The notes beneath the pieces are model-generated. The model was not told where the DNA came from. It saw nothing but the letters and a program-made list of their open reading frames with translations, and searched no databases. From Actinomycetales bacterium (GTDB lineage Bacteria > Actinomycetota > Actinomycetes > Actinomycetales > Cellulomonadaceae): a stretch of DNA of 64,000 nt. This document shows positions 30,072 to 38,301 of the stretch, in pieces. Every line of letters begins with the position of its first letter. The stretch's first letter is position 1. The translations under genes and the position numbers were made by a program. The stretch spans positions 124,001 to 188,000 of the forward strand of contig JAHLLI010000003.1 in assembly GCA_020444245.1 (NCBI GenBank), read 5' to 3'.

Positions 30072-30871
30072 CGGTCCTCACTCTCCGGCGCCCCGGCCCG
30101 GGCGCCCTCCTCGGACGTGGCGGCGGGCTGCGCCGCGGTGGTCATCGGACCGTCCCAGGTGGTCGGCAGCGACCTGTGGCCGGGCAGCACGTGGGTGACG
30201 ACCTCGTCGAGCACCCGGCGCACGGCGGGCTCTCCGACCCACAGGTGCTTGGCGCCCTCGACCCCGATCACCTCGGCCTGGTGGACCCGGGCGAACCGCC
30301 GCCGCGCCTCGTCCGGCCGCAGGTAGGTGTCGAGTTCCGGCACGAGCGCCACCAGCGGCCGGCCGAACGCGTCCCAGCGGTCCAGGTCCGCGTCCGTGGC
30401 CCGGGCCAGCGGCGGGGAGAGCAGGATCGCGCCCCGCACCGCGGGATCCGCACCGTGCATGAGCGCCAGCTCGGTGCCGAACGACCAGCCGAGCAGCCAG
30501 GGCGCCGGCAGGTCGTGGAACTCGGCGTACTCGATCGCTGCCGCGACGTCGTACCGTTCGCCGCGGCCACCGTCGAACTCGCCGTCGCTGCGTCCACGCG
30601 GGGAGGACGTCCCCCGGGTGTTGAACCGCAGCACCGCGAGGTCGGCCAGCGCCGGCAACCGCCAGGCGGCCTTGCGCAGCACGTGGGAGTCCATGAACCC
30701 GCCGTGGGTGGGCAGCGGGTGGAGCGTCACGAGGGTGGCGACGGGCGGCCGGTCCGCGGGCAGGGCGAGCTCGCCCACGAGCCGCAACCCGTCGGCGGTG
30801 TGGAGCTCGATGTCGGTGCGGCGGGCGGGCAGCACGGACATCGCGCGGATCGGAACGGGTGAATTCGCCAT
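30068..30871 (-). CDS. Alpha/beta hydrolase (dienelactone-hydrolase/BAAT-like)
   Basis: This 267-residue hydrolase contains LVTLHPLPTHGGFMDSHVLR, the nucleophile elbow WLLGWSFGTELAL and the C-terminal IGVEGAKHLWVGEP histidine region, similar to the alpha/beta hydrolases annotated near CocE/YfhR-like proteins. The ATG at 30871 is preceded by TAGGCT at 7 nt and lacks a ribosome-binding site, so it is probably leaderless. A shorter start at 30841 is possible. It heads a unit with the next hydrolase and the NTF2-like gene and is divergent from the PAS gene. Confidence 0.85.
   Translation of the reverse strand: MANSPVPIRAMSVLPARRTDIELHTADGLRLVGELALPADRPPVATLVTLHPLPTHGGFMDSHVLRKAAWRLPALADLAVLRFNTRGTSSPRGRSDGEFDGGRGERYDVAAAIEYAEFHDLPAPWLLGWSFGTELALMHGADPAVRGAILLSPPLARATDADLDRWDAFGRPLVALVPELDTYLRPDEARRRFARVHQAEVIGVEGAKHLWVGEPAVRRVLDEVVTHVLPGHRSLPTTWDGPMTTAAQPAATSEEGARAGAPESEDR
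30855..30867 (+). promoter_or_regulatory. Shared motif ACGGGTGAATTCG upstream of the PAS gene
   Basis: The same 13 bases, in the same orientation to the downstream gene, occur upstream of bldC (63645-63657, minus strand). The copy here lies about 110 nt before the PAS start and overlaps the first codons of the divergent hydrolase. Its function is unknown. Confidence 0.35.
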
Positions 30872-30878
30872 CGAGTTG

Positions 30879-30884
30879 AGCCTA
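30879..30884 (-). promoter_or_regulatory. Probable -10 element for leaderless hydrolase gene
   Basis: TAGGCT lies 7 nt before the ATG at 30871, the same hexamer as before the S9 peptidase gene. Confidence 0.5.
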
Positions 30885-30913
30885 GTCGGGGATCTCGGAC
30901 CCACGATCGCGGC

Positions 30914-30919
30914 TAACCT
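30914..30919 (+). promoter_or_regulatory. Probable -10 element for the PAS gene
   Basis: TAACCT lies 54 nt before the ATG at 30973. Transcription would start near 30926, leaving a leader of about 45 nt that carries a GAGAGG ribosome-binding site. Confidence 0.4.
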
Positions 30920-30972
30920 CGATGGACCACCCGCCACGGCGCGGGCGCCAATCCCCCGGCGAGAGGCAACCG

Positions 30973-32334
30973 ATGACGGCGCAGGCCGGGTCCGTCGAGC
31001 GCGAGGTCGCGTTCGAGGACCTCTTCTTCTCGACCACGGACCGCAAGGGCGTCATCGACGGCTCGAACACGGTCTTCTGCCACTACGCGCAGTACTCGAT
31101 GGACGAGCTGCTCGGGGCGCCGCACAACATCATCCGGCACCCCGACATGCCCGGTGGGGTGTTCCACATCATGTGGGACCTGCTCCTCTCCGGGCGGCCG
31201 ATGGCCGGCTACGTCGCGAACCTGGCCGCCGACGGGGCGACCTACTGGGTGTTCGCCACGATCACGCCCCTGGGCGACGGCTTCCTGTCGGTGCGCCAGC
31301 GGCCGTGCGTCACCGACACGTTCCGCACCGCGGCCGCGCTCTACGACCAGGTGCGCCCGGCCGAGCTCGAGGCGCGACGCGAGGGGGCCGGCCGCGCACA
31401 GGCGGCACGGTCCGGCGCGGAGACGATCCAGGAGGCGATCGCCGGCCTCGGGTTCGCCGACTACTCCGACTTCATCCGTCACGCCGTTCCCGCCGAGGTC
31501 GCGGCGCGCCGCGCAGCGACCTCGTGGACCGCCCCCGACCCGCGCGACCCGGTCGACGGTGTCACGCGCGGCCTCGTCGACGCCGCGATCTCCGTCGACC
31601 GCGCGCTGGACACCCAGGAGGCGGCGCTCGCCGAGCTCGAGGCTCTGTCCGGCGCTCTGGCCGAGGCCTCGGCGCGGACGGTCGGCTCCGTCGCGCAGCT
31701 CGACGGCGCCGTGATGTCCGCCACCTCGGCCTCGCGGGAGGTCTCCGACACCCAGCCCGTCCTGGCGAAGGTCGCCCGTCCCCTCGCAGAGACCAGCGGA
31801 TGGCTGCGCGGGGCGTTCGACGAGCTGGCCCGGCTCCTGGGCCGCGCCCGCCTCGGCATCTCCGAGCTCCAGCTCCGCAACGCGCTCGCGCGGCTGCACG
31901 ACGAGACGCTCGCCGAGTTCGCCCGCGAGATGGCGGCCTCCGAGGCACCCGAGCGCGCGCCGGTCTACGTCCAGCAGCTGTGCCACGCCCTCGAGGAGAC
32001 GGCCACCACCGTCACCCGGGAGATGGCGATGACCCACGCCATCCTCGACGACGTCGCGGACGCCCTGATCGAGGTCCAGGAGAAGATGCTCGAGTTCCAG
32101 CGGCTCCTGGCGACCTGGCGCCTGCTGATCCCACGCTACGGGCTGTCCCGGCAGCTGGACCCGTACACCGGTCCGATCGACGAGCAGCTCAACGCCGGTC
32201 TCACGCTCATCGGGCAGGTGCGCGAGCTCGCCCAGCAGTGCGTGACCAGCGCGCGGCGGCTGGACGCCGAACCTCTCTCCACCGCGGTCGGCGCTGTGGT
32301 CGACGCCCGCGAGGCGGCGGTCCACGCGGCCTGA
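30973..32334 (+). CDS. Soluble PAS-domain protein with Aer-type sensor and helical C-terminal region
   Basis: This 453-residue protein starts with an Aer-like PAS domain (residues about 15-120): FSTTDRKGVIDGSNTVF, then MDELLGAPHNIIRHPDMPGG, where the PHNIIRHPDMP core matches aerotaxis and redox receptors. The rest is predominantly helical. No membrane segment, HAMP domain or recognisable MCP hairpin tip is visible, so it is not a standard chemoreceptor. A GAGAGG ribosome-binding site supports the ATG at 30973. It may sense redox state or a small ligand and signal through its helical domain; the partner is unknown. Confidence 0.8.
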   Translation: MTAQAGSVEREVAFEDLFFSTTDRKGVIDGSNTVFCHYAQYSMDELLGAPHNIIRHPDMPGGVFHIMWDLLLSGRPMAGYVANLAADGATYWVFATITPLGDGFLSVRQRPCVTDTFRTAAALYDQVRPAELEARREGAGRAQAARSGAETIQEAIAGLGFADYSDFIRHAVPAEVAARRAATSWTAPDPRDPVDGVTRGLVDAAISVDRALDTQEAALAELEALSGALAEASARTVGSVAQLDGAVMSATSASREVSDTQPVLAKVARPLAETSGWLRGAFDELARLLGRARLGISELQLRNALARLHDETLAEFAREMAASEAPERAPVYVQQLCHALEETATTVTREMAMTHAILDDVADALIEVQEKMLEFQRLLATWRLLIPRYGLSRQLDPYTGPIDEQLNAGLTLIGQVRELAQQCVTSARRLDAEPLSTAVGAVVDAREAAVHAA

Positions 32335-32341
32335 CCGGGCC

Positions 32342-33127
32342 TCAGGGCAGCAAGGCTTCGAGGCGCCGGGCCACGCCGTCGTCGCTGTGGGACCCGCAGA
32401 CCTCGTCGGCCGCGGCGAGCACCCTGGGGTGCGCATTCGCCACGGCCACCCCACGGCCGGCCCAGGTGAGCATCTCCAGGTCGTTGGGCATGTCGCCGAA
32501 CGCCCACACCTCGTCGGCCTCGATGCCGCGCTGGGCCGCCCAGCGCGCCAGGGTCGAGGCCTTCGTCACGCCCGGCGCCGCGATCTCGGCCAGCCCGACG
32601 GCCCCGGAGTCGTGGACCTGGCCCCGGCCGGCCACCACCTGACGCACCTGGGCCCCGAACACGTCGTCGTCCACGCCCGCGCAGCGCACCAACAGCTTGC
32701 CGGCTGCCGTGTCCGCCACGTCCTCGATCCGCTCCGCGCGGGAGGCCTGCGTCTGCCATCCCTCGAAGCCGCGCTCGGCCAGCATGCCCTCCGGGGTCTC
32801 GACCGCGAAGACCGATCCGGGCAGTGCTCGCCGCAGGTCCGTCACGACCGCGCGGGTGAGCCGCGGATCCATCAGGTGTCGCTCGATCGCCCGCGACGTC
32901 GCCACGTCGACCACGACCGCGCCGTTGAGGCAGATCGCCGTCGCGTGGCCGAGCCCGGCCACCGGAGCCAGCCAGCGCGGCGGGCGGGCGGTGACCACGA
33001 GGATCTCGACGCCGAGGTCCCGCACGGCCGTGAGCACCCTGGAGGTGTGCTCCGAGATCGTGCCGTCCGGCCGGAGCAGGGTGCCGTCCAGATCGGTCGC
33101 GACCAGGCGCGGCAGCGCCTGGCTCAC
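32342..33127 (-). CDS. HAD-superfamily phosphatase (Cof/IIB type)
   Basis: This 261-residue protein has the HAD motifs: nucleophile DLDGTLL near residue 13, a threonine in ILVVTARPPRW and the metal-binding GDMPNDLEML near the C terminus. The cap is of the IIB (Cof) type, found in phosphatases of sugar phosphates or coenzymes. The GTG at 33125-33127 overlaps the zinc-ribbon stop as GTGA. It is convergent with the PAS gene, with only 7 nt between them. Confidence 0.9.
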   Translation of the reverse strand: MSQALPRLVATDLDGTLLRPDGTISEHTSRVLTAVRDLGVEILVVTARPPRWLAPVAGLGHATAICLNGAVVVDVATSRAIERHLMDPRLTRAVVTDLRRALPGSVFAVETPEGMLAERGFEGWQTQASRAERIEDVADTAAGKLLVRCAGVDDDVFGAQVRQVVAGRGQVHDSGAVGLAEIAAPGVTKASTLARWAAQRGIEADEVWAFGDMPNDLEMLTWAGRGVAVANAHPRVLAAADEVCGSHSDDGVARRLEALLP

Positions 33128-33417
33128 CGGCGCGAGCCCCGGCGGCTCCAGCACGAGCGGTGCCAGTGCCGGCGCAGCTCGAGCGCGGCGTCGGCGCCCA
33201 GCAGCGCGTCGGTCTGCCACGCCACCACGTGCGGCGTGCCGGGCACGATCTCCTGCCGGCACCCGGGGCACAGATAGGTCTTGTCCTGCGAGGTCACCGA
33301 GCGCACCGTCCAGGTGCCGTCCGGCCCCTCCTCGGACCTCGTGCCCCCGCGGGCCCGCTCGACGTCCAGCTCGGGGTGCGCGGCACCCCACGGACGTTTC
33401 GACGATCGCCGGGCCAT
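33124..33417 (-). CDS. Small zinc-ribbon-like protein
   Basis: This 97-residue protein has a CPGC pair (YLCPGCRQEIVPGTPHVV) and a later RRHWHRSCW segment, giving a probable Cys/His zinc site. Actinobacterial homologues are often misannotated as ATP/GTP-binding proteins. Its function is unknown. The ATG at 33417 has CACAAT 6 nt upstream, and the gene overlaps the HAD gene start. Confidence 0.8.
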   Translation of the reverse strand: MARRSSKRPWGAAHPELDVERARGGTRSEEGPDGTWTVRSVTSQDKTYLCPGCRQEIVPGTPHVVAWQTDALLGADAALELRRHWHRSCWSRRGSRR

Positions 33418-33423
33418 GGCCCC

Positions 33424-33429
33424 ATTGTG
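33424..33429 (-). promoter_or_regulatory. Probable -10 element for leaderless zinc-ribbon gene
   Basis: CACAAT lies 6 nt before the ATG at 33417, with no ribosome-binding site. Confidence 0.45.
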
Positions 33430-33480
33430 CCCGCGGTGACCGGCGCGGCCGAGGGGCCTCGGCGCGCAAGGACCGGCTGC

Positions 33481-33486
33481 TAGCGT
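33481..33486 (+). promoter_or_regulatory. Possible -10 element for the secreted-protein gene
   Basis: TAGCGT lies 72 nt before the ATG at 33558, giving a leader of about 65 nt that carries a strong AGGGGG ribosome-binding site. Confidence 0.35.
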
Positions 33487-33557
33487 TGCCGCGCGGCGCC
33501 CATCACCACGCGCCGCACGACTGCGCCTCAGGGGGAGGCACAGGAACAGGGGGAACC

Positions 33558-34094
33558 ATGGCATTCAGAAGGAACCTGTCCACCGCGCTGCTGTCCGCCG
33601 TGCTCATCGTCGGCAGCCAGGGAGCGGCCTCGGCCGCGATCGACGACGGCGACCAGGCGCCCGGGGCCACCGTGGCGGACATCGGACCCGGCAGCGGCCT
33701 CGTGGTCATCGAGGACGAGGTCGCGGTGGGGTCGGGTACCAAGGCGTCGCGCCGTATGACGGGTGCGTCACCCGCCGGCCTGGTCAACACCACCACGTTC
33801 TGGTGGGGATCCAGCTACGCGAAGAGCACCGAGCGTCTTCAGCTCACGTACAACGGGCGCGCCTACGCGGCGGGCAACCTCTACAACGGCAAGCGCGTCG
33901 TCAAGGTATGCGTCACGTACCGGCGCAACGGTGTGGACCTGCACCCGTGGGTGTGCTCGTACGCCAGGTCGACCGGGCAGGCCTGGCTGCCGGGCGAGGA
34001 GAACAGCATCACTCTGCCCGACTCGCTCAACCCGAACGCTCCGACGACCTACTTCCGGAAGTCGGTCACGTTGATCGACCCGAACGTCTTCTGA
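33558..34094 (+). CDS. Small secreted protein, unknown family
   Basis: This 178-residue protein has a clear Sec signal peptide (MAFRRNLSTALLSAVLIVGS, cleavage after an ASA site near residue 26). The mature part has an acidic segment, then a beta-rich domain with TTFWWGSSYAKSTERLQLTY and two cysteines about 15 residues apart (VKVCVTYRR and HPWVCSYAR) that could form a disulfide. No family is recognised. The strong ribosome-binding site, own promoter candidate and strong terminator indicate a free-standing, well-expressed unit. A surface, matrix or inhibitory role is possible but unsupported. Confidence 0.8.
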   Translation: MAFRRNLSTALLSAVLIVGSQGAASAAIDDGDQAPGATVADIGPGSGLVVIEDEVAVGSGTKASRRMTGASPAGLVNTTTFWWGSSYAKSTERLQLTYNGRAYAAGNLYNGKRVVKVCVTYRRNGVDLHPWVCSYARSTGQAWLPGEENSITLPDSLNPNAPTTYFRKSVTLIDPNVF

Positions 34095-34100
34095 CCCATC

Positions 34101-34132
34101 GGGTGGGCCGCCCCGCTCCGGGCGGCCCACTC
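34101..34132. terminator. Bidirectional terminator between the secreted-protein and GH1 genes
   Basis: GTGGGCCGCCC (34103-34113) pairs perfectly with GGGCGGCCCAC (34120-34130) around a 6-nt loop, and the stem extends by two more pairs. The hairpin lies between two convergent stop codons. Confidence 0.8.
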
Positions 34133-35546
34133 AGGTCTGCGCCGGCGCGGCAGGGAGCCGACCGGTGCGGACGAGGTCGCGGTACCAGGACGCGGAGTCC
34201 TTCCAGATCCGCGCCTGGGTGTCGTAGTCGACCCGCACGATGCCGAACCGCTTGTGGTAGCCGTAGGCCCACTCGAAGTTGTCGAGCAACGACCAGACCA
34301 TGTAGCCGCGGACGTCGGCACCGGCGTCCATGGCCAGGCCCACGGCCTCGACGTGGTCGTGCAGGTAGGCGACGCGGCGCGGGTCGTGCACCGCCCCGTC
34401 AGCGCTGACCTCGTCCTCGAACGCCGCGCCGTTCTCGGTGATCATCAGCGGCAGCCCGGGGTAGCGCTGCGACAGACCGGTCAGCAGCTCGGTCATGCCC
34501 GTCGGGTCGATGTTCCAGCCCATCGACGTGTGCGGGCCGGGCATCGGGAGGAACTCGACGTCGTCGGCGCCCACCCACGGCGAGTGCGCCGATGCGGCGT
34601 GCCCGTCGGCCATCGAGCGCGGCGTCCCAGGGGCGACGTGGCGCACCCGCTGCGTCGAGTAGTAGTTGACGCCGAGCACGTCCAGGCCGGTGTGCGCGAC
34701 CGCCAGGTCACCGTCCTGCACGAAGCCCCAGTCCGTCACGCGTGCAGTGTCGGCCAGCAGGTCCTCGGGGTAGTGCCCCTCCAGGACCGGCACGAGGAAC
34801 GACCGGTTCGCCACGGCGTCGATCCGGCGCACCGCATCCAGGTCCTCGGGGCGGTCGGAGTCGGGCCGGACGACGTGCAGGTTGAGCGTGAGCGACAACA
34901 TCCCCTGCTCGCCGAGCGCAGCTCGGACGGCCTGACCTGCCAGGCCGTGGCCGAGGTTGAGGTGGTGCACCGCCGAGAGCGCGGCGGCAGGGTCGGTCCG
35001 CCCCGGGGCGTGCACGCCCGAGGCGTAGCCGAGGAACGCCGAGCACCACGGCTCGTTGAGCGTCGTCCACCGGCGCACACGGTCGCCCAGCGCGTCCACC
35101 ACGATCGCGGCGTACTCGCCGAACCGCTCGGCGGTCTCGCGCGCCGGCCAGCCCCCCGCGTCCTCCAGCGGCTGCGGCAGGTCCCAGTGGTACATCGTGA
35201 TGATCGGCTCGATCTCGGCCGCGAGCAGCTCGTCGACGAGCCGCGAGTAGAAGTCCAGGCCGCGGCGCTCGACGGGACCGGAGCCCGCAGGCTGGATGCG
35301 CGGCCAGGCCAGGGAGAACCGGTAGGCGTCGAGCCCGAGCTCACGCATCATCGCCACGTCGGCGGGCATCCGGTGGTAGTGGTCGGCCGCGACCGCACCG
35401 GTGTGCCCGTCGGCCACCTTGCCCGGCGTCGCGGAGAACGTGTCCCAGATCGACGGCCCGCGCCCGTCCTCGTCGACGGCTCCCTCGATCTGGTAGGACG
35501 CGGTCGCCGCGCCCCACAGGAAACCGCGGTCGAACGACCGGCTCAT
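34131..35546 (-). CDS. GH1 beta-glucosidase
   Basis: This 471-residue glycoside hydrolase family 1 enzyme hydrolyses beta-glucosides such as cellobiose. The opening [20 protein letters not shown] is diagnostic. The acid/base glutamate is in [13 protein letters not shown] (about 166) and the nucleophile glutamate is in [13 protein letters not shown] (about 365). No signal peptide is present, so it is cytoplasmic and acts on imported disaccharides. GGAGG upstream supports the ATG. An imperfect palindrome TTGGAGCCGCTCCAG at 35604-35617, resembling LacI-family operators, lies before the gene. Confidence 0.95.
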   Translation of the reverse strand: MSRSFDRGFLWGAATASYQIEGAVDEDGRGPSIWDTFSATPGKVADGHTGAVAADHYHRMPADVAMMRELGLDAYRFSLAWPRIQPAGSGPVERRGLDFYSRLVDELLAAEIEPIITMYHWDLPQPLEDAGGWPARETAERFGEYAAIVVDALGDRVRRWTTLNEPWCSAFLGYASGVHAPGRTDPAAALSAVHHLNLGHGLAGQAVRAALGEQGMLSLTLNLHVVRPDSDRPEDLDAVRRIDAVANRSFLVPVLEGHYPEDLLADTARVTDWGFVQDGDLAVAHTGLDVLGVNYYSTQRVRHVAPGTPRSMADGHAASAHSPWVGADDVEFLPMPGPHTSMGWNIDPTGMTELLTGLSQRYPGLPLMITENGAAFEDEVSADGAVHDPRRVAYLHDHVEAVGLAMDAGADVRGYMVWSLLDNFEWAYGYHKRFGIVRVDYDTQARIWKDSASWYRDLVRTGRLPAAPAQT

Positions 35547-35585
35547 CCGTGCACCTCCGCCATACCGTCCCGGACAACGGCGACC

Positions 35586-35591
35586 AGCGTA
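35586..35591 (-). promoter_or_regulatory. Possible -10 element for the GH1 gene
   Basis: TACGCT lies about 40 nt before the ATG at 35546, downstream of the palindrome at 35604. Confidence 0.3.
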
Positions 35592-35597
35592 CGGCCG

Positions 35598-36257
35598 TCA
35601 CGGTTGGAGCCGCTCCAGCGTCCAGCGTCCGTCGGCCATGCGGTAGCGGAGCCGGTCGTGCAGGCGGTCCGGCCGGCCCTGCCAGAGCTCGACGCTGCGC
35701 GGGGTGATGCGGTACCCCGCCCAGTGGTCGGGCACCGCGACCTCGCCGCGGAACCGTGCCTCGGCTCGCGCATACCCGCTCTCCAGGGCCGCCCGGTCGG
35801 CGACCGGGCTGGACTGCTCGCTGGCCCAGGCGGCCAGCTGGTGGCCCCTCGGGCGAGCCCGGAAGTACGCGGCGGCCTCGCCGGGCTCCACCTCGGTCAC
35901 CGGTCCGCGCACCGTCACCTGGCGGTCCAGGTCGTGCCAGACGAAGACCGCGGCGGCACTCGGACGGGCAGCCAGCTGGCGCCCCTTGTCCGAGCGGCGC
36001 TGGGTGAAGAACGTCAGACCGCGAGCGTCCAGGCCCTTGAGCAGGACGGTGCGCGCCGCGGGGTCGCCATCGGCGTCCACCGTTGCGAGCACCATGGCGT
36101 TCGGCTCGACGACCCCCGCGCGCTCGGCGTCGTCCAGCCAGCGGCGCAGCTGCGCGATCGGGTCGGGGTCCACGTCACGCTCGTCCAGGCCGCCCAGCAG
36201 GTAGCTGCGACGCAGCGCGGCCAGGCGGTCCGCCGACCGCTCCCCGTCCTTCGACAC
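35598..36257 (-). CDS. pdxH: Pyridoxamine 5'-phosphate oxidase PdxH
   Basis: PdxH oxidises pyridoxamine or pyridoxine 5'-phosphate to PLP with FMN and oxygen. The 219 residues contain the FMN/substrate segments RTVLLKGLDARGLTFFTQRR, GRQLAARPSAAAVFVWHDLD and the signature ARPRGHQLAAWASEQS, ending in the typical LHDRLRY...WTLERLQP. The GTG at 36257 has CAGGAT 6 nt upstream. Several PLP enzymes are encoded in this window. The gene lies 51 nt before the GH1 gene on the same strand. Confidence 0.93.
   Translation of the reverse strand: MSKDGERSADRLAALRRSYLLGGLDERDVDPDPIAQLRRWLDDAERAGVVEPNAMVLATVDADGDPAARTVLLKGLDARGLTFFTQRRSDKGRQLAARPSAAAVFVWHDLDRQVTVRGPVTEVEPGEAAAYFRARPRGHQLAAWASEQSSPVADRAALESGYARAEARFRGEVAVPDHWAGYRITPRSVELWQGRPDRLHDRLRYRMADGRWTLERLQP
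35604..35617 (-). promoter_or_regulatory. Candidate LacI-type operator upstream of the GH1 gene
   Basis: TGGAGC-C-GCTCCA is an odd-centred inverted repeat similar to the CebR-type operator TGGGAGCGCTCCCA. It also codes for the last residues of PdxH, so it may be coincidental. Confidence 0.25.
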
Positions 36258-36263
36258 ACCGCC

Positions 36264-36269
36264 ATCCTG
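36264..36269 (-). promoter_or_regulatory. Probable -10 element for leaderless pdxH
   Basis: CAGGAT lies 6 nt before the GTG at 36257. Confidence 0.4.
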
Positions 36270-36313
36270 CCGTGGCCCCGCCCCGGCCGCAGGCGCGGTC
36301 CCGTCGCGTTCGG

Positions 36314-37525
36314 TCAGGTCAACCAGGTCCCGGCCCGCATCACCCGCAGCGGCCGCAGGTCGGCGTCGACGACCACCAGGTCCGCGCGCCGCCCCGCCTC
36401 GAGCGCGCCGATGTCCGGGCGCCCCAGCACCGAGGCCGGCGTCGTCGCGGCCGACCGGACCGCGTCGGCCAGCGGCACGCCGGCGGACACCGTGGCGCGC
36501 ACCACGTCCAGCAGGTGGGCCGTCCCGCCCGCGATCGCCCCGCCCCGCGCCAGCCGCGCGAGACCATCCGTCACCTGGACGCGAGCCGGACCCAGCCGGT
36601 AGAAGCCGTCCGGCATCCCGGCCCCGGCCATCGCATCGGTCACCAGGGCCACGGCGTCGGGGCCCACGAGCTCCATCACGGCGCGTACCGTCCCCGGCGC
36701 GAGGTGCACCCCGTCCGCGATGAGCTCGACCACGACGTCCCCGCGCCCGGCTGCCGCGAGGAGGGCGGCCACCGGCCCGGGGTCGCGGTGGTGCAGCGGA
36801 CGCATGCCGTTGAACAGGTGCGCTGCGAGCGGGCGGGGCGAGCGGCCACCGTGGCCCAGCAGCCGGCGCGCCTCGGCGACGGCGTGGTCGACCACCTCCG
36901 CGGTGGCGTCGGTGTGCCCGATCGACGGCACGATCCCGGCGGCGACGATCGCCTCGAACACCCCGCCGACGCCCAGCACGCCCTGGACCTCCGGCGCGGC
37001 CGTCAGCGCCGTGATCTGGCCGTTCGCGGCCGACACGAGCTCGCGCACCAGACCCACGTCGCCGGACGTCATCAGGGACGGCTCCTGCGCGCCGCACCGG
37101 GCAGGCGAGAGGAAGGGGCCCTCCACGTGGATGCCCGCGAGCTGGCCGGCCTCCGCCAGGGGAGCGAGCACCGCCACCCGCTCCAGCAGGTTCTCGGGCG
37201 CGTCGGTGACCAGGGACGCCACGAGGGACGTGGTGCCGTGGCGCAGGTGCTCCGTGGCCACGGTGATCGCGACCTCGGGCTCCGTCGCGTCCGGGAACCC
37301 CGCGCCCCCGCCGCCGTGGCAGTGCAGGTCCACGAGTCCCGGCAGGATCGTCAGGGGTTCCGTCAGGCCCAGGTCAGCGGCGTCGACCGCGGCCCGTGCC
37401 GCGCCCGGCCCACCCGGGACGACCTCGACGATCCGCTCACCATCCACCACGAGGTAGCCGTCGACCACCCCGTCCGGGGTCACCACCCGGCCGTGCAGGG
37501 ACCAGGGACCGGGCGACTCTGCCAT
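36314..37525 (-). CDS. nagA: N-acetylglucosamine-6-phosphate deacetylase NagA
   Basis: NagA removes the acetyl group from GlcNAc-6-phosphate in amino-sugar catabolism and cell-wall recycling. The 403-residue amidohydrolase has the metal-binding DLHCHGGGGAGFPD (about 63-76), the Glu in AGIHVEGPFLSPARCGA, the His in PSIGHTDATAEV, the FNGM segment and the catalytic Asp in ALVTDAMAGAGMPDG. No nagB or phosphotransferase gene is next to it, so it appears to be alone. The ATG has CACAAT 6 nt upstream. Confidence 0.95.
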   Translation of the reverse strand: MAESPGPWSLHGRVVTPDGVVDGYLVVDGERIVEVVPGGPGAARAAVDAADLGLTEPLTILPGLVDLHCHGGGGAGFPDATEPEVAITVATEHLRHGTTSLVASLVTDAPENLLERVAVLAPLAEAGQLAGIHVEGPFLSPARCGAQEPSLMTSGDVGLVRELVSAANGQITALTAAPEVQGVLGVGGVFEAIVAAGIVPSIGHTDATAEVVDHAVAEARRLLGHGGRSPRPLAAHLFNGMRPLHHRDPGPVAALLAAAGRGDVVVELIADGVHLAPGTVRAVMELVGPDAVALVTDAMAGAGMPDGFYRLGPARVQVTDGLARLARGGAIAGGTAHLLDVVRATVSAGVPLADAVRSAATTPASVLGRPDIGALEAGRRADLVVVDADLRPLRVMRAGTWLT

Positions 37526-37531
37526 GCGGCC

Positions 37532-37537
37532 ATTGTG
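37532..37537 (-). promoter_or_regulatory. Probable -10 element for leaderless nagA
   Basis: CACAAT lies 6 nt before the ATG at 37525, with no ribosome-binding site. Confidence 0.5.
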
Positions 37538-37574
37538 CTGAGACAGGGCCCCCGGGGGAACCACCGCGCACGAA

Positions 37575-37605
37575 TGTGCCGGCCCTCTCGCCGGCGCCGG
37601 CGCAC
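37575..37605 (-). terminator. Possible hairpin after nucS
   Basis: GTGCCGGC pairs with GCCGGCGCAC with a small bulge just beyond the nucS stop. It may end the long atp-nucS transcript. Confidence 0.35.
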
Positions 37606-38301
37606 TCAGAACAGCCGCGACTCCACGTCGTCGACCCCACGCATCGCGTCGTAGTCCAGCACGAGGCAGGCGATACCCCGGTCGTGGGCGAGCACCCGGG
37701 CCTGAGGTCGGATCTCCTGCGCGGCGAACACCCCACGGACCGGGGCCAGCAGCGGGTCGCGGCCCAGCAGCTCCAGGTAGCGGGTGAGCTGCTCGACGCC
37801 GTCGATGTCCCCGCGCCGCTTGATCTCCACCGCGACGGTGCCGCCCTCGGGGTGGCGCGCCAGGATGTCGACCGGACCGATCGCCGTGGGGTACTCGCGC
37901 CGGACGAGCACGTGCCCGGCGCCCAGCAGGTGGATCTGCTCGGCGAGCAGGGCCTGCAGATGGGCCTCGACGCCGTCCTTGACCAGGCCCGGGTCCACGC
38001 CCAGGTCGTGGGCGGACTCGTGCAGGACCTCGTGGAGCTCGATCTCCAACCGGTCGTCGGACTTGGCGTGCTGGACGACCCAGACCTGGTCGACGCCGCG
38101 CCCGGCGGCCTCGTCGCCCGGGTCGAGGACCGTCAGGGTGCACGGCGGGCTCATCCAGTTCAGCGGCTTGTACGAGCCGCCGTCGGAGTGCAGCAGCACG
38201 CTGCCGTCGGCCTTGACCACCAGCAGGCGGGTGGCCAGAGGCAGGTGCGCGGACAACCGTCCGGTGTACTGCGCGCTGCAGCGCGCGACGACGAGCCGCA
38301 C
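37606..38301 (-). CDS. nucS: Mismatch-specific endonuclease NucS (EndoMS)
   Basis: NucS cuts both strands at mismatches and replaces the MutS/MutL pathway in many Actinobacteria. The 231-residue protein has an N-terminal DNA-binding domain (TYGRL-like start [18 protein letters not shown]) and a C-terminal RecB-like nuclease with [20 protein letters not shown], carrying the catalytic Asp, Glu and Lys, and QLTRYLELL. It follows DUF2550 directly, at the end of the ATP synthase cluster. Confidence 0.95.
   Translation of the reverse strand: MRLVVARCSAQYTGRLSAHLPLATRLLVVKADGSVLLHSDGGSYKPLNWMSPPCTLTVLDPGDEAAGRGVDQVWVVQHAKSDDRLEIELHEVLHESAHDLGVDPGLVKDGVEAHLQALLAEQIHLLGAGHVLVRREYPTAIGPVDILARHPEGGTVAVEIKRRGDIDGVEQLTRYLELLGRDPLLAPVRGVFAAQEIRPQARVLAHDRGIACLVLDYDAMRGVDDVESRLF

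Noticed and set aside
30973-32334. Methyl-accepting chemotaxis protein
   Set aside because: The expected hairpin-tip motif, HAMP domain and membrane segments are not visible, so I kept the neutral PAS-protein call.
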